In this document: one piece after another, positions 35,014 to 43,752 of the stretch
How positions within the stretch are numbered: the stretch's first letter is position 1
How the letters are laid out: the number at the start of each line of letters is the position of its first letter
From: Kribbella catacumbae DSM 19601
GTDB lineage: Bacteria; Actinomycetota; Actinomycetes; Propionibacteriales; Kribbellaceae
Reading direction: 5' to 3'
Assembly (NCBI RefSeq): GCF_000372465.1
Contig: NZ_AQUZ01000018.1
Coordinates: 1-64,000 of the forward strand
Length of the DNA: 64,000 nucleotides
Program-made: the position numbers and the translations under genes
Notes under the pieces: generated by a model
The model's database searches: none
The model's input: the letters and a program-made list of their open reading frames with translations, nothing else
Told to the model about the DNA's origin: nothing

Positions 35014-35047
35014 AGGTGGGTCGGTCGCAATCGCGGCCGGCCCACCT
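35014..35047. terminator. Original tRNA-Ser terminator hairpin
   Basis: AGGTGGGTCGGTCGC/GCGGCCGGCCCACCT with an AATC loop and trailing TTTCG, preceded by GACGAAACACC. It is the diverged counterpart of the hairpin at 13199 and probably the ancestral terminator of the tRNA gene. It may also serve the convergent gene at 35061. Confidence 0.65.
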
Positions 35048-35060
35048 TTCGTTCTGGCTT

Positions 35061-37307
35061 CTAGGGCTGTGTGTGGACTTCGAGTTTTTGTTTGGGGACT
35101 GCGGCGCGCACCTGGGCGATGGTGGTGTCGGCTGGTACTGCGATTTGGCCGTGGCTGACCCATTCGGCGATGTTGGCGACGATCTTGCCGACCGCTAGCT
35201 GGGAGGCCGGGGATGGGGTTGGGACGGTCCAGTTGGACGGGCAGCGGGCGACGAGGAAGCAGGCGAACGCGAAGGTTGAGCCGTTGAGGACGCGGGCTCC
35301 GGAGGGTGCGGTGTACGTCGTCATGTGCATGGGTGCTGCTTTGCCGCTCGTGCGGCACGTGCCGGTGGAGCTTGCGGCGGTCGTCTGGCCAGGGTGCTGG
35401 TACAGACCCGGTTGGGCGTAGTCGATCTCGCCTGCGACGAAGCCGGGTAGAGCGGTCCCTGGAGCGACTCCGTCGAAAACCCAGCTGGTGCCCGTGGTCA
35501 GTGTGCTTGCTAGGACGGCGCACACGTACTCGGCGCCCAGCAGCGGTTGCGAGGCATACCCATCCCCCAGATACCGCCAGGTGGTCGAGTTGTACCCGTC
35601 CGCGTACCGGTCGATATCCCAGGTTCGCCTGCTGTCGTTGGTGAAAGTGATCCGCCGGTACGCCGTATTGGCACCAAGATTCGCCACATTCACACCACTG
35701 TTGATCGCCTGGCTAAGGGCCGCCCGCATCGGCAGCGAGAAGTACTCGTCATGCGCAGGCAGGAAAACCGTCCCAGCGCGATCGGGCAGTTGCCCGCCGT
35801 ACTCGTCCAGGTCGTGGTTGGTCCAGTACGTGACGTCGAGCCCCTTCGACTCGGCCCAGAACACCAATCCCTGCTCCAGCGGGAGAAATTGCCCAGACCC
35901 CTGCCCCTCGGCGTACGGGCGGTCGGAGCTGAGCCGGCCCGAGCCGCCGGTCACGCCGCCGCTGTAGAAGCCGATGCCCCCGTAGGTGTTGTAGGCCTCC
36001 CAGGTCGTCGTCGCCTGCTGGATCAGCAGGTCGTGCTTCGTCCCGCTGTCATCGCGGATCGTCAGCGGCGCGTACGCCGCCGCCCCGCCGCCGCTGACCT
36101 TGATGAGATAGACACCGGGCACCCAGGTCGCGTTCACCGGGATGCTCGCGGTCGTCGTCCAGTGCGCCGCGGACGTCATCCGCAGGCTGTTGCCATTGGC
36201 GGTGCCGCCCGTGGTCGGAGCCGCCTGAACCACCGTCGGTACGCCGTCCTGGCGCCAGATCTCCCGAGCGCCAAGGCCTTGGTAGTAGCCCATCCGGTAC
36301 GCCACGATGCTGACGGGATTGCCAGACGTCACCTTGATATCGACGACGTCTCCGCAAGTGGCCGACGTCTGGGTGAGGTAGGCAGCCAGCGCTCCGTTCA
36401 TCGAGGATGGAATCACCCAATCGGCGGTGCCCGGCCGCACGTTCTCCACCACGGTCGACGGCCAGCTCGACGGACAACCGAGCCTGACACTCGGCATCGC
36501 GTTGACCGGTACCGGCGGCATGGCGGCCGGGGGTGCGATCAGCGCCAAGGTGGCGGAGCCGGACATCAAGCTCACGCCCGTCGAGGCCGAGGCCGACATC
36601 GCCAGCGTCAGGATCCCGCCGTACTTCGACAGCACCACCCCGTAGATCGGGATGGACAGCCGAGCGCCGGCGCCGACGCTGATCGGAGTACGGGGCTTCC
36701 AGGTCGCGTAGCCGCCAGAGGTGGTCAGCGTGCCGTTGATGCTCGTGACGGCGCCTGACGCTCCCGCCGGCAACTGCATCCGCACCGCGGCCAGGACGCC
36801 GGCGCGGGCCAGCGTACCGGCGTACGTGAGGGTCGTTTTTTGTCCCGGGATCGGGTTGCTCGCAAGGATCAGTACATTCGCCGGCAGCGCCAAAGTCCCG
36901 TTGCCGGAGGACAGAATCGCGCCGGTGGTACCAGTCGCCTTGAAAGCAAGGCTCCACGGTCCACCACTAGGCAGTCGCAACCCATAAAGCGGAATGGAGA
37001 ACCGCGCCCCTACGGCCACGACAACAGTGTTGCTCGGTCGCCACCGCAGTACGCCGGGCGACACCGTGCTGACCGTCCCGTTGATCGAGGTGATCTGCCC
37101 GGTCGAGCCAGCAGGCACCGACACAACGATGTCCCGCACCGTCCCGGCCCGAGTCACCGTCGCCCGATAACTCAGGGTCGTCGTGCCACTCGCCCCCGCG
37201 GACGCCGCAATGGTCACATTGGCACTCACGAGCGACACAGCGGCCGGCACGATAGTGGCCGAGAGCAACAAAGCGGCGGCGGTCGACCCGAACAGCTGAC
37301 GGAACAT
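35061..37307 (-). CDS. Secreted N,N-dimethylformamidase-beta-subunit-like protein
   Basis: A 748-residue protein with a signal peptide (LFGSTAAALLLSATIVPAAV). Residues about 30-260 form two similar beta-rich modules, each with the phrase TSINGT (VPAGSTGQITSINGTV and LPAGASGAVTSINGTL). The C-terminal two thirds match the DMFase beta C-terminal-like family: AYRMGYYQGLGAREIW, LLIQQATTTWEAYNTYGG, SSDRPYAEG, VTYWTNHDLDEY and LPAHDEYFSLPMR. Function in this secreted family is unknown; enzyme activity is not established. ATG 37307 has GGGGGGA upstream. Confidence 0.82.
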   Translation of the reverse strand: MFRQLFGSTAAALLLSATIVPAAVSLVSANVTIAASAGASGTTTLSYRATVTRAGTVRDIVVSVPAGSTGQITSINGTVSTVSPGVLRWRPSNTVVVAVGARFSIPLYGLRLPSGGPWSLAFKATGTTGAILSSGNGTLALPANVLILASNPIPGQKTTLTYAGTLARAGVLAAVRMQLPAGASGAVTSINGTLTTSGGYATWKPRTPISVGAGARLSIPIYGVVLSKYGGILTLAMSASASTGVSLMSGSATLALIAPPAAMPPVPVNAMPSVRLGCPSSWPSTVVENVRPGTADWVIPSSMNGALAAYLTQTSATCGDVVDIKVTSGNPVSIVAYRMGYYQGLGAREIWRQDGVPTVVQAAPTTGGTANGNSLRMTSAAHWTTTASIPVNATWVPGVYLIKVSGGGAAAYAPLTIRDDSGTKHDLLIQQATTTWEAYNTYGGIGFYSGGVTGGSGRLSSDRPYAEGQGSGQFLPLEQGLVFWAESKGLDVTYWTNHDLDEYGGQLPDRAGTVFLPAHDEYFSLPMRAALSQAINSGVNVANLGANTAYRRITFTNDSRRTWDIDRYADGYNSTTWRYLGDGYASQPLLGAEYVCAVLASTLTTGTSWVFDGVAPGTALPGFVAGEIDYAQPGLYQHPGQTTAASSTGTCRTSGKAAPMHMTTYTAPSGARVLNGSTFAFACFLVARCPSNWTVPTPSPASQLAVGKIVANIAEWVSHGQIAVPADTTIAQVRAAVPKQKLEVHTQP

Positions 37308-37433
37308 GATCCCCCCAGGAATCCGTACCGTGAACTTCCCCCCACAGGAAGGTGGCCAGACAGGCCACTGTTCCGAGAGTTACACGCAGTCACCGCAGAC
37401 GGAAGGGCGGCGCAGGTCACGGCTCGGTGACGA

Positions 37434-38225
37434 CTACTTCCCGGTTCGAGGCAGCCACTGGTCAGGCAGCAGGAGTTGACCTGCGCTCAGGGCGGGGAAA
37501 TGAGCGCCTACGCCAGGGGTGGTTTCCAGCTCGGCCCGGAGGCGTTGGCGGGTTTGCTCGGCGGTGGTTGGGTCTACGTCGCCGTACGAGTGCCAGGTGG
37601 GTTCGACCAGTTGGATGGGGCAGGTGATGGCGTCGCCCAGCAGCAGGAGCCGGTCGGGTCCGGACTCCAGGGAGACGCACAGATGGCCTGGTGTGTGGCC
37701 GGGAGTCAGTACTGCGGTGACACCGGGCGTGACCGTGGCGTCGTGGGTCAAGGGGTGCTGGCGGGACGCCTGGGCGAGGAAGCCGTCGCGGATGTGAGGG
37801 CGGATATCGCCGGGGCCGTTGACGAAGTAGTCCCAGTCGGCGGCGCCGTACCAGATGATCGCGTTCGGGAAGACGGGCTCGGCGGCGAGGTCGAAGAGCC
37901 AGCCGACGTGGTCGGTGTGGAAGTGGGTGATGACGACATCGGTGATGTCCTCGGCACCGATCCCCAGCGCACCGAGCCCGACGAACAGCTGCCCACCGAC
38001 GAGCACCATGCCGTGCGCTAGCTCGTCCTGATCCGGCCCCATCCCCGCGTCGACCAGGATCGTGCGCTCACCAGTACGAATCAGAAAGCACCCGATCGGC
38101 AACCACCCGAACCCGTCCCGCGCAAAAAACTCCCGCCGAGCATCACCCTCAGCACCGAAGTACTCCGGCCGAACAGTGAACGTCCCGTCACTGATGGCGT
38201 CCACCTGCATCGCACCCAACTGCAT
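37434..38225 (-). CDS. MBL-fold metallohydrolase
   Basis: A 263-residue metallo-beta-lactamase-fold enzyme with THFHTDHVGW (HxHxDH), LTPGHTPGHLCVS, and LLLGDAITCP supplying the remaining zinc ligands. It has the N-terminal pattern of AHL-lactonase/quorum-quenching and related hydrolases (GCFLIRTGERTILVDAGMG). ATG 38225 has GGAGG 7 nt upstream; the longer in-frame opening to 38453 is not needed. It is 19 nt from the AAA ATPase gene on the same strand. Confidence 0.88.
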   Translation of the reverse strand: MQLGAMQVDAISDGTFTVRPEYFGAEGDARREFFARDGFGWLPIGCFLIRTGERTILVDAGMGPDQDELAHGMVLVGGQLFVGLGALGIGAEDITDVVITHFHTDHVGWLFDLAAEPVFPNAIIWYGAADWDYFVNGPGDIRPHIRDGFLAQASRQHPLTHDATVTPGVTAVLTPGHTPGHLCVSLESGPDRLLLLGDAITCPIQLVEPTWHSYGDVDPTTAEQTRQRLRAELETTPGVGAHFPALSAGQLLLPDQWLPRTGK

Positions 38226-38244
38226 CGGAAATCCTCCAGGAAAG

Positions 38245-39723
38245 TCAGGCGTACATGTCCCCGATACCCACCAGGAGAACATCCTCCCGATCGGACCGGG
38301 CCGCTTGAAGCGCATCGGTGAATCCCGCACCACTGAAGCAGGCCAGGACACAGCGGGTGGTGTCCATACCCCGCGCACCGAGCACATCACGAGCCCGGGC
38401 CAGGCGCTCGAGATGCTCGACGCCCATCTTCTTTCCCCACTTGGCCTCGCCAAGCAGGGCGGCTCGCGCGCCGCCTCTGCCGCCCTCAGTCACCGCGACA
38501 TCGATCTCTGTCTGCCGGCGGCCCGCCACGTCGGACACCACTCCACGCCCGACCTTGCCCAGCGGCGCGTCGACGAGAGCCAACCCCGGGCCCAGCATGA
38601 ACTCGCGACACATCGCCTCGAAGTGCGGTCCCACGACCTGGGACGAGAACCGCTCACTCGACTGCGCCCACACCTCGCGTCCCTGTCCGGACTCCAGCCG
38701 CGCCCACGCCGGACGCATCACCGCCTCGTAGAAGTTGATCAGCGGTTCAGTGATCCGGTACTGCGCTCGCCCCGACCGGAACATGTCCTCTTCGTGCTCG
38801 ACCAGATGAGCATCCTCGAGCACGTTGAGCGGATGAGAGATGTCGACGGCCTTCCGGCCGATGTAGTTGGCGATGCCACCGCGGGTCGAGTTGCCCCCGG
38901 CAACAGCAGCGAGAACCGAGTGATACAAGGCGGTATCCCGGATATCGGCCTCCGCCGCCAGCAGGTAGCGGGCCTCCCGGAAGAGCGGACTCAACGGCGA
39001 CAGCACCGTTCGGGAGATCCATTCGTCGAACTCGTCCAGCCTTCGCGGCGCGTCATCGGCCAGGAACTGACGCCGGTACGCCGGTGTGCCACCCAGCACG
39101 GCGTGCAACCTGGCGGCCAGCGCGGGATCGTCCTGAACCCCCCAGAACCGGGCCGAGGCGCGGTAGTCGAAAGGCCGGACGACCAACTCCAGTTGTGCAC
39201 GTCCGCGCAGCGGCGCAGTACTGGCGAGCAGTCCTCCCATCACCGACATCGCGGATCCGCAGAGCAGCAACCGGATCGAGCTCTCCTCCCGCTGGAAGCG
39301 GTCGACCTCGCGCTGGATCAGTGACGGCAACTCCGGCGCGGTCTTCGCCAGGTAGGGGAACTCGTCGATCACGACCAGGAAAGGACGGCCCGGCGTCGCC
39401 AGGCCGAACAAGTAGCTGATCGCGTCGTCCCAGTTCGCGAAGGAGAAGGGTGAGGGCGATCCCGCCTGGGCGGCAAGAGCCGCTCCGAACTGGCGAAGGG
39501 ACTCTCCGGCCGTCGCGGCAGTGGCCGCGAAGTAGAACCCCTCTTGCTGCTGGACGAGGGCGCGAAGGAGGTACGTCTTGCCCATCCGCCGCCGGCCGCC
39601 GACCACGCCGAGCATGGCGTGCGGCAGCGGCCGGGTCGCGAACGAGACGAGCCCCGCCCACTCGGCGTCCCGGCCGAAGATGTGATCAGGCTTGGCCGCA
39701 GACCTGGGCACACGTCCTCCCAT
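38245..39723 (-). CDS. AAA+ ATPase with C-terminal DUF234-like nuclease domain
   Basis: A 492-residue protein of the archaeal-type ATPase/DUF234 family. It has Walker A VGGRRRMGKTYLL, Walker B FLVVIDEFPYLA, sensor LLLCGSAMSVM, a winged-helix middle (GGNSTRGGIANYIG) and a DUF234 region with an endonuclease-like EIDVAVTEGG and LLGEAKWG (D, E, K). The role is unknown; such genes are often mobile. ATG 39723 directly abuts a palindrome and has no ribosome site, which suggests leaderless, autoregulated expression. Confidence 0.85.
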   Translation of the reverse strand: MGGRVPRSAAKPDHIFGRDAEWAGLVSFATRPLPHAMLGVVGGRRRMGKTYLLRALVQQQEGFYFAATAATAGESLRQFGAALAAQAGSPSPFSFANWDDAISYLFGLATPGRPFLVVIDEFPYLAKTAPELPSLIQREVDRFQREESSIRLLLCGSAMSVMGGLLASTAPLRGRAQLELVVRPFDYRASARFWGVQDDPALAARLHAVLGGTPAYRRQFLADDAPRRLDEFDEWISRTVLSPLSPLFREARYLLAAEADIRDTALYHSVLAAVAGGNSTRGGIANYIGRKAVDISHPLNVLEDAHLVEHEEDMFRSGRAQYRITEPLINFYEAVMRPAWARLESGQGREVWAQSSERFSSQVVGPHFEAMCREFMLGPGLALVDAPLGKVGRGVVSDVAGRRQTEIDVAVTEGGRGGARAALLGEAKWGKKMGVEHLERLARARDVLGARGMDTTRCVLACFSGAGFTDALQAARSDREDVLLVGIGDMYA

Positions 39724-39762
39724 TTCTTAGGACTGTACTTTTAAGAAGTGTACTCCTAAGAA
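39724..39762. promoter_or_regulatory. Palindromic operator abutting the AAA ATPase start codon
   Basis: Arms TTCTTAGGA (39724-39732) and TCCTAAGAA (39754-39762) flank a centre that contains another TTCTTA-like half site (minus strand). It is AT-rich against a GC-rich background and ends exactly at the ATG. Confidence 0.6.
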
Positions 39763-39791
39763 TCCACACCCAGGCCGGAACGCCTACTCGA

Positions 39792-40616
39792 TTACTGGCC
39801 GAGGAGGGGGAGGAGTTGGTCTTCCTCGTAGTCGAGGTGGTGGTTGAGGGCTTCGATCAGGGTGTCCAGGCGGGGGAGGACGTCGAGGGCGGAGGTGTTG
39901 GTCAGGAGGGTTTGGAGTTCTTCGAGCAGGGTGGCGATCTGGGCGTGCTCCTGGTCGAGGCGTTCGATGGTGCCGGCCAGGTCGGGGTTGGTGGCGAGCA
40001 GGGCTGGGAAGAGGCCGCCCGATTCCCGGGTGTGGTGGAAGTGCAGGCCCTGGCAGACCTTCAGGCAGTTGATCCGGAGTTGGGCGCCTAGTCCCGCGGT
40101 GGTGCCGGTGCTTGCGGCGGTGACGACCTCCTTGCGGATCAGGGTGAGTTCGTGGCGGAAGGCGTCGTGGATCATCCGGAGCGTGAGGGTGGCGGGCGGT
40201 GGGCCGGTGGTTGCCGCGGTGAGAGCCACCACCGGGAGGATGCGGGTGGTGTCGGCCTGGTACTTGCCCCAGCCCGGATCGGCCTCGACCAGGCGGTCGA
40301 AGATCTCGTCGCGCTCGGCGTCCCGCAGTACGACGGCGTCGGCCTGGTAGGTGTGGAGGCCGTCCTCGACGGTGACGCGGGGGTTGGCGAGCAGGTTGTG
40401 GTACCAGTCGGGGTGCTTGGGGCCGCCGCCGGCTGAGCCGACGATGAGGATGCGGTCGGAGGTGTCGGGGTAGTACCCGAGGACCGCCGTGTGGGGCTTG
40501 CCGGAGCGGGCTCCGGTGGTGGTGAGGAGCAGCAACCGCGCGCCGTCGAACGGGCCGCCGACGCGACCGGCGTTGGCGCGGAACTCCTCGATGATCTGCT
40601 GGGTGAAACTGTTCAG
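39792..40616 (-). CDS. F420-type nitroreductase/hemerythrin fusion, probable CTG start
   Basis: A protein of about 274 residues. The N-terminal 130 residues match the deazaflavin (F420)-dependent nitroreductase fold (GGPFDGARLLLLTTTGARSG, HPDWYHNLLANPRVTVE). The C-terminal 140 form a hemerythrin HHE four-helix domain (MIHDAFRHELTLI, GLHFHHTRESGGLFP, EHAQIATLLEEL, HHLDYEEDQLLP) with the iron-ligand His/Glu set. The family N-terminus (NSFTQQIIEEFRANAGRVGG) is in frame but has no ATG, GTG or TTG; CTG at 40616 fits family length. The fusion couples a reductase with a di-iron oxygen or NO sensor. Confidence 0.78.
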   Translation of the reverse strand: MNSFTQQIIEEFRANAGRVGGPFDGARLLLLTTTGARSGKPHTAVLGYYPDTSDRILIVGSAGGGPKHPDWYHNLLANPRVTVEDGLHTYQADAVVLRDAERDEIFDRLVEADPGWGKYQADTTRILPVVALTAATTGPPPATLTLRMIHDAFRHELTLIRKEVVTAASTGTTAGLGAQLRINCLKVCQGLHFHHTRESGGLFPALLATNPDLAGTIERLDQEHAQIATLLEELQTLLTNTSALDVLPRLDTLIEALNHHLDYEEDQLLPLLGQ

Positions 40617-40923
40617 GGTTCTCTCTGCTTTCTGGCTGAAAAGGAAACTCAGGACCGGAAGAACAGAGAAAGAGGAGGAGCCCTAGCGGCCCCACCGGCG
40701 CTCAGAACGCAGCCGGGGACCCAATCGGTGAATGGCTCAAGGCCGACCCGGCAGTCACGGGGGAAAGACTAACCGCCCGGCCTGGTCAGGTAAACCTGCT
40801 TCCCCCCAGAACCCCCCAGGACGAAGGATGAGGGATTGACCCTCATGCCCTCAGGTGCGGTGGCGGACAGAGTTGTCACTACCGAGTCAGTCACCGAGTT
40901 CAAGACCTGGGGGTTCCACCGAA

Positions 40924-41321
40924 ATGAAGCGCTACAGCCTCTCCCTTCTCGCCGGCCTTACCGCCGCCGCGGCCATCTTCCCGACCACTGCCGCCCACGC
41001 CGACCAGCTCCCGATCGCGCCGCTCTGCGCCGAGCAGCGGGACACCACCGGCACGCAGTACGCCGTGAATCTGTGCGACGTGACTGATGTCGACCAGTTC
41101 CGCACCCACCTGGCCGCCAAGGGCAACAGCCACTGTGGGCCCGCCTCGCTCTACAACGCGATGTTCTACCTCGGCGAGCACAAGGGCCTGCCGATGCGGA
41201 TCACGCCCAACGGGCAGTTGCTGACGGAGTACGACCCCGCAGTACCGGCCGACTACGACCCGGTGACGGCATGGCTCGGGTGGCTCGGCTACAAGGCCGG
41301 CATGGGCCCCAACGGCGGCGG
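40924..41321 (+). pseudogene. Secreted protein, N-terminal fragment (C39-peptidase-like)
   Basis: ATG 40924 opens a secreted-protein frame: signal peptide (RYSLSLLAGLTAAAAIFPTT, AHA cleavage), then GNSHCGPASLYNAMFYLGEH, a papain-like/C39 active-site motif. Around 41321 (after GMGPNGGG) the homology ends and the frame runs into antisense of another gene. The expected catalytic His domain is missing, so the product is a remnant. The 300-bp stretch before it holds no other gene. Confidence 0.6.
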
Positions 41322-41693
41322 CTCGAGTTCGTCGCCGGTCGCCTGCATCCGGACGAATCCACGGTCCTTGGCCAGCGCGCGAGCCTCGTCGACGAGCCGG
41401 GTCTTGCCGATCCCGGCCGTCTCGATCGCCTCGGCGTCGCGCAGTCCGGTCCACAACGGCACGCCGAGCGCCTCGCAGACCGCGTGGCTGGAGCCGAAGT
41501 GGTCAGGATGTGCGTGGGTCACCACATGGGCGCCGACCTGCCGGTCGCGAAGCTGGCGCAGGATCCGCCGCGCGGCGGCCGGAGTACCGGCGTCGACCAG
41601 GACGTCGTCGACGAGGCACGCGTTCATGAAATGCGGCGGCCGGCCAAGCAGCTGTTCGACCCCATCGGTTAGCCCCACCACGTGGCGAATCAT
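41321..41693 (-). pseudogene. Chimeric remnant: MBL hydrolase start fused to a LuxR-type AAA ATPase piece
   Basis: From ATG 41693 about 93 codons are an MBL-fold N-terminus (HFMNACLVDDVLVDAG, HVVTHAHPDHFG). At ETAG the frame switches in place to GIGKTRLVDEARALAKDRGF, the P-loop region of a LAL/LuxR-type ATPase regulator, which continues about 30 codons to GDELE, then ends at the secreted-protein fragment. Three gene pieces are therefore joined within 800 bp. The MBL lacks its later zinc ligands. Confidence 0.65.
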
Positions 41694-41735
41694 ATACGTG
41701 GAGTAGGCCTTTGATCGCCCCTCGGAATGGAACGT

Positions 41736-42404
41736 TCAAGAGGCTTGACGACCGGCGTAGTGATCGACGTACTGCTGAGCGGAATACTGCTGCAGAACCT
41801 GCATCAGATAGTCGGTGGCGGCGCGGGCCGCTTGCTGATTTATCGGGCGGGAAAGGTAGGGCGACAGGTCGAGCGGCTCGCCGATGGTCAGGTGCACCTT
41901 GCCGAAACGCCAGAGCCTGGAGCCGACTGGATTGACCGTCTCCGTACCACTGACGATCACCGGTACTACGGGTGCGCCGGTGGCGAGGGCAACTCGCATC
42001 GCGCCCGTCCTGCCGCGGTACAGGCGGCCGTCGCGGGAGCGGGTGCCTTCGGGGTAGATGCCCCAGACGCCGCCTGCTTCGAGGATCGCCGTCGCGGTGT
42101 TCAGGGCGTTTTGCGCGGCTTTACCACCGGAGCGGTCGACCGGGACCTGGCCCATGGCGGTGAAGAACCAGCGCAGGAAGCGGCCCTTGAGTCCGCCGGT
42201 GGTGAAGAACTCGCTCTTCGCTATGAACGTGATCCGCCTGCGCACCAACAGGCACAGGTAGAAGGAGTCGGCCACCGCGAGGTGATTGCCGGCCAGGATC
42301 ACCGGGCCCCTGCGCGGGATGTGCTCGGCGCCCTCGATCGTGGGGCGGCCGAGCAGGAGCAGTACCGGGCCGGCGAGGGCGTACTTGAACAGGTAGTACC
42401 ACAT
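41736..42404 (-). CDS. 1-acyl-sn-glycerol-3-phosphate acyltransferase (PlsC family)
   Basis: A 222-residue membrane-associated acyltransferase for phospholipid synthesis. Catalytic motif NHLAVAD (NHx4D) near residue 40, then FFTAMGQVPVDR, and the substrate motif IYPEGTRSRDG. An N-terminal hydrophobic helix is present (LFKYALAGPVLLLL). ATG 42404 with GGAGG upstream at 6 nt. Divergent from a TetR gene across three operator palindromes, so it is probably regulated by that protein. Confidence 0.9.
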   Translation of the reverse strand: MWYYLFKYALAGPVLLLLGRPTIEGAEHIPRRGPVILAGNHLAVADSFYLCLLVRRRITFIAKSEFFTTGGLKGRFLRWFFTAMGQVPVDRSGGKAAQNALNTATAILEAGGVWGIYPEGTRSRDGRLYRGRTGAMRVALATGAPVVPVIVSGTETVNPVGSRLWRFGKVHLTIGEPLDLSPYLSRPINQQAARAATDYLMQVLQQYSAQQYVDHYAGRQAS

Positions 42405-42418
42405 GCGATACCTCCGGC

Positions 42419-42480
42419 GTAGACAGTGTCTACTAGGCATCGTAGACACTGCCTACGGCAGAGTGTTAGACAATGTCTAC
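42419..42480. promoter_or_regulatory. Three TetR operators between acyltransferase and tetR
   Basis: A perfect 15-bp palindrome GTAGACAGTGTCTAC at 42419-42433, a variant GTAGACACTGCCTAC at 42442-42456, and TTAGACAATGTCTAC at 42466-42480. The third one contains the ATG of tetR itself. Confidence 0.75.
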
Positions 42481-43045
42481 CGTGGACTCACTGCAGGACA
42501 GACTCGTCGCGGCCGGCGTCGAACTCCTCGAGGAGGAGGGCCTGGCCGAACTCTCGTTGCGCGCGATCACCCGGCGTACCGGCGTCTCGCACGGCGCACC
42601 GCGGCGCTACTTCCCCACCCACAACGCCTTGCTGGCCGCCATCGCAGCTACCGGCCTGGCCGACCTGGCCACTCGACTCCGTACGCCGACAGCCGGCGCC
42701 ACGGCCGAGGAGCAGTTGGTCGAGCTCGGGGTGCGTTATCTGGAGTTCGCCCAGGAACGCCCGGCGATGTTCCAGCTGATCTTCCGGCACGACCTCCTCG
42801 CCAACGCCGGCGGCAACCTCCGCGAGACCTCACTCCCCCTGCTCGCCACCATCACCGCTCTGATCGAACAAACCGGCGCCACCGACCCACCCACCAAAAC
42901 CATCACCCTCTGGACCAACCTCCACGGCCTGGCCACCCTCACCCTCACCAACGCCCTGGACCTCCTAGACCCCAACCCCACCTCCCTGATCCCAGGCATC
43001 GTCCACACGCATCTGGGTCAGGTGAGGTCGGCCAGTACGCCGTAG
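42473..43045 (+). CDS. TetR-family regulator
   Basis: A 190-residue regulator with N-terminal helix-turn-helix (LSLRAITRRTGVSHGAPRRYF) and a C-terminal ligand domain (EERPAMFQLIFRHDLL region). The ATG at 42473 lies inside its third operator copy and has no ribosome site, indicating leaderless mRNA with autorepression. It would also control the divergent acyltransferase. Its 3' end overlaps the convergent endonuclease-family gene by 28 bp. Confidence 0.9.
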   Translation: MSTVDSLQDRLVAAGVELLEEEGLAELSLRAITRRTGVSHGAPRRYFPTHNALLAAIAATGLADLATRLRTPTAGATAEEQLVELGVRYLEFAQERPAMFQLIFRHDLLANAGGNLRETSLPLLATITALIEQTGATDPPTKTITLWTNLHGLATLTLTNALDLLDPNPTSLIPGIVHTHLGQVRSASTP

Positions 43046-43752
43046 TGGTCGCTTAGCCAGGTGCCGTTGATGGGGTGGGCGCCGATCAGTTGGGCTGAGG
43101 TGATTCGCGCCAGGGTGAGGATGTAGTCGATTCGGCGGTGGTGGGTGGGGTCGCCGAGCAGCTTGGTGATCTCGAGGGCTGCGACCGGGTTGTCGACGGT
43201 CCAGGTGTCGCCTGGGCCGTCGCCTGCCGCGGTCCACGCGTCGTCGTAGTACCGGCTGAGGTAGCTCATGGTCGGTGAATCGGGTGCTGCGTTGAAGTCG
43301 CCGGCGACGATCGTCGGGAGAATGGCCTGGTGGCGGGCGTCGAGTGCGGTGAGGTCGTGAGCCTGCCGCAATCGCTCGTCTTCGTGCTCCAGCTTCCAAG
43401 GCGTGGTGGGGACGATAAAGAGCTGGTCGCCGCGGTCTGGGATTTCCACCGCGGCGACGACCGTCCACCAATGGGGGTCGCCGCGATGCTCGCTCACCTC
43501 CAGAATGCGATGCGGCCAGCGGGTGGCCAGCGCCGTTCCGTGGCCGAATCCGGACGGGCCGATGAGTTCGTGCTGCTGGGTGGTGTGCACCAAGCCGGTA
43601 CCGGCCGTCAGTTCGGCCAACTGGTCGCCTGGATGGCAGACCTCTTGCAAGGTCACCAGATCAGGCGCCGTACGCCGGAGCTCGGCGTTGATCAGGCCGG
43701 TACGGCGGGGGTCGCCCGCGTCGTGCTGGACGTTCATCGTGAGAACTCGCAT
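43018..43752 (-). CDS. Endonuclease/exonuclease/phosphatase (EEP) family hydrolase
   Basis: A 244-residue DNase I-like fold enzyme: MRVLTMNVQHD, LVTLQEVCH (Glu metal ligand), VAGDFNAAPDSPT (Asp/Asn) and SDHYGVLADL (final His). The substrate may be a phosphodiester or phosphoester and cannot be named. No signal peptide. Convergent with tetR. The 325 bp upstream (43753-44077) contain only an AT-richer spacer and the terminator of the ABC operon. Confidence 0.85.
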   Translation of the reverse strand: MRVLTMNVQHDAGDPRRTGLINAELRRTAPDLVTLQEVCHPGDQLAELTAGTGLVHTTQQHELIGPSGFGHGTALATRWPHRILEVSEHRGDPHWWTVVAAVEIPDRGDQLFIVPTTPWKLEHEDERLRQAHDLTALDARHQAILPTIVAGDFNAAPDSPTMSYLSRYYDDAWTAAGDGPGDTWTVDNPVAALEITKLLGDPTHHRRIDYILTLARITSAQLIGAHPINGTWLSDHYGVLADLT

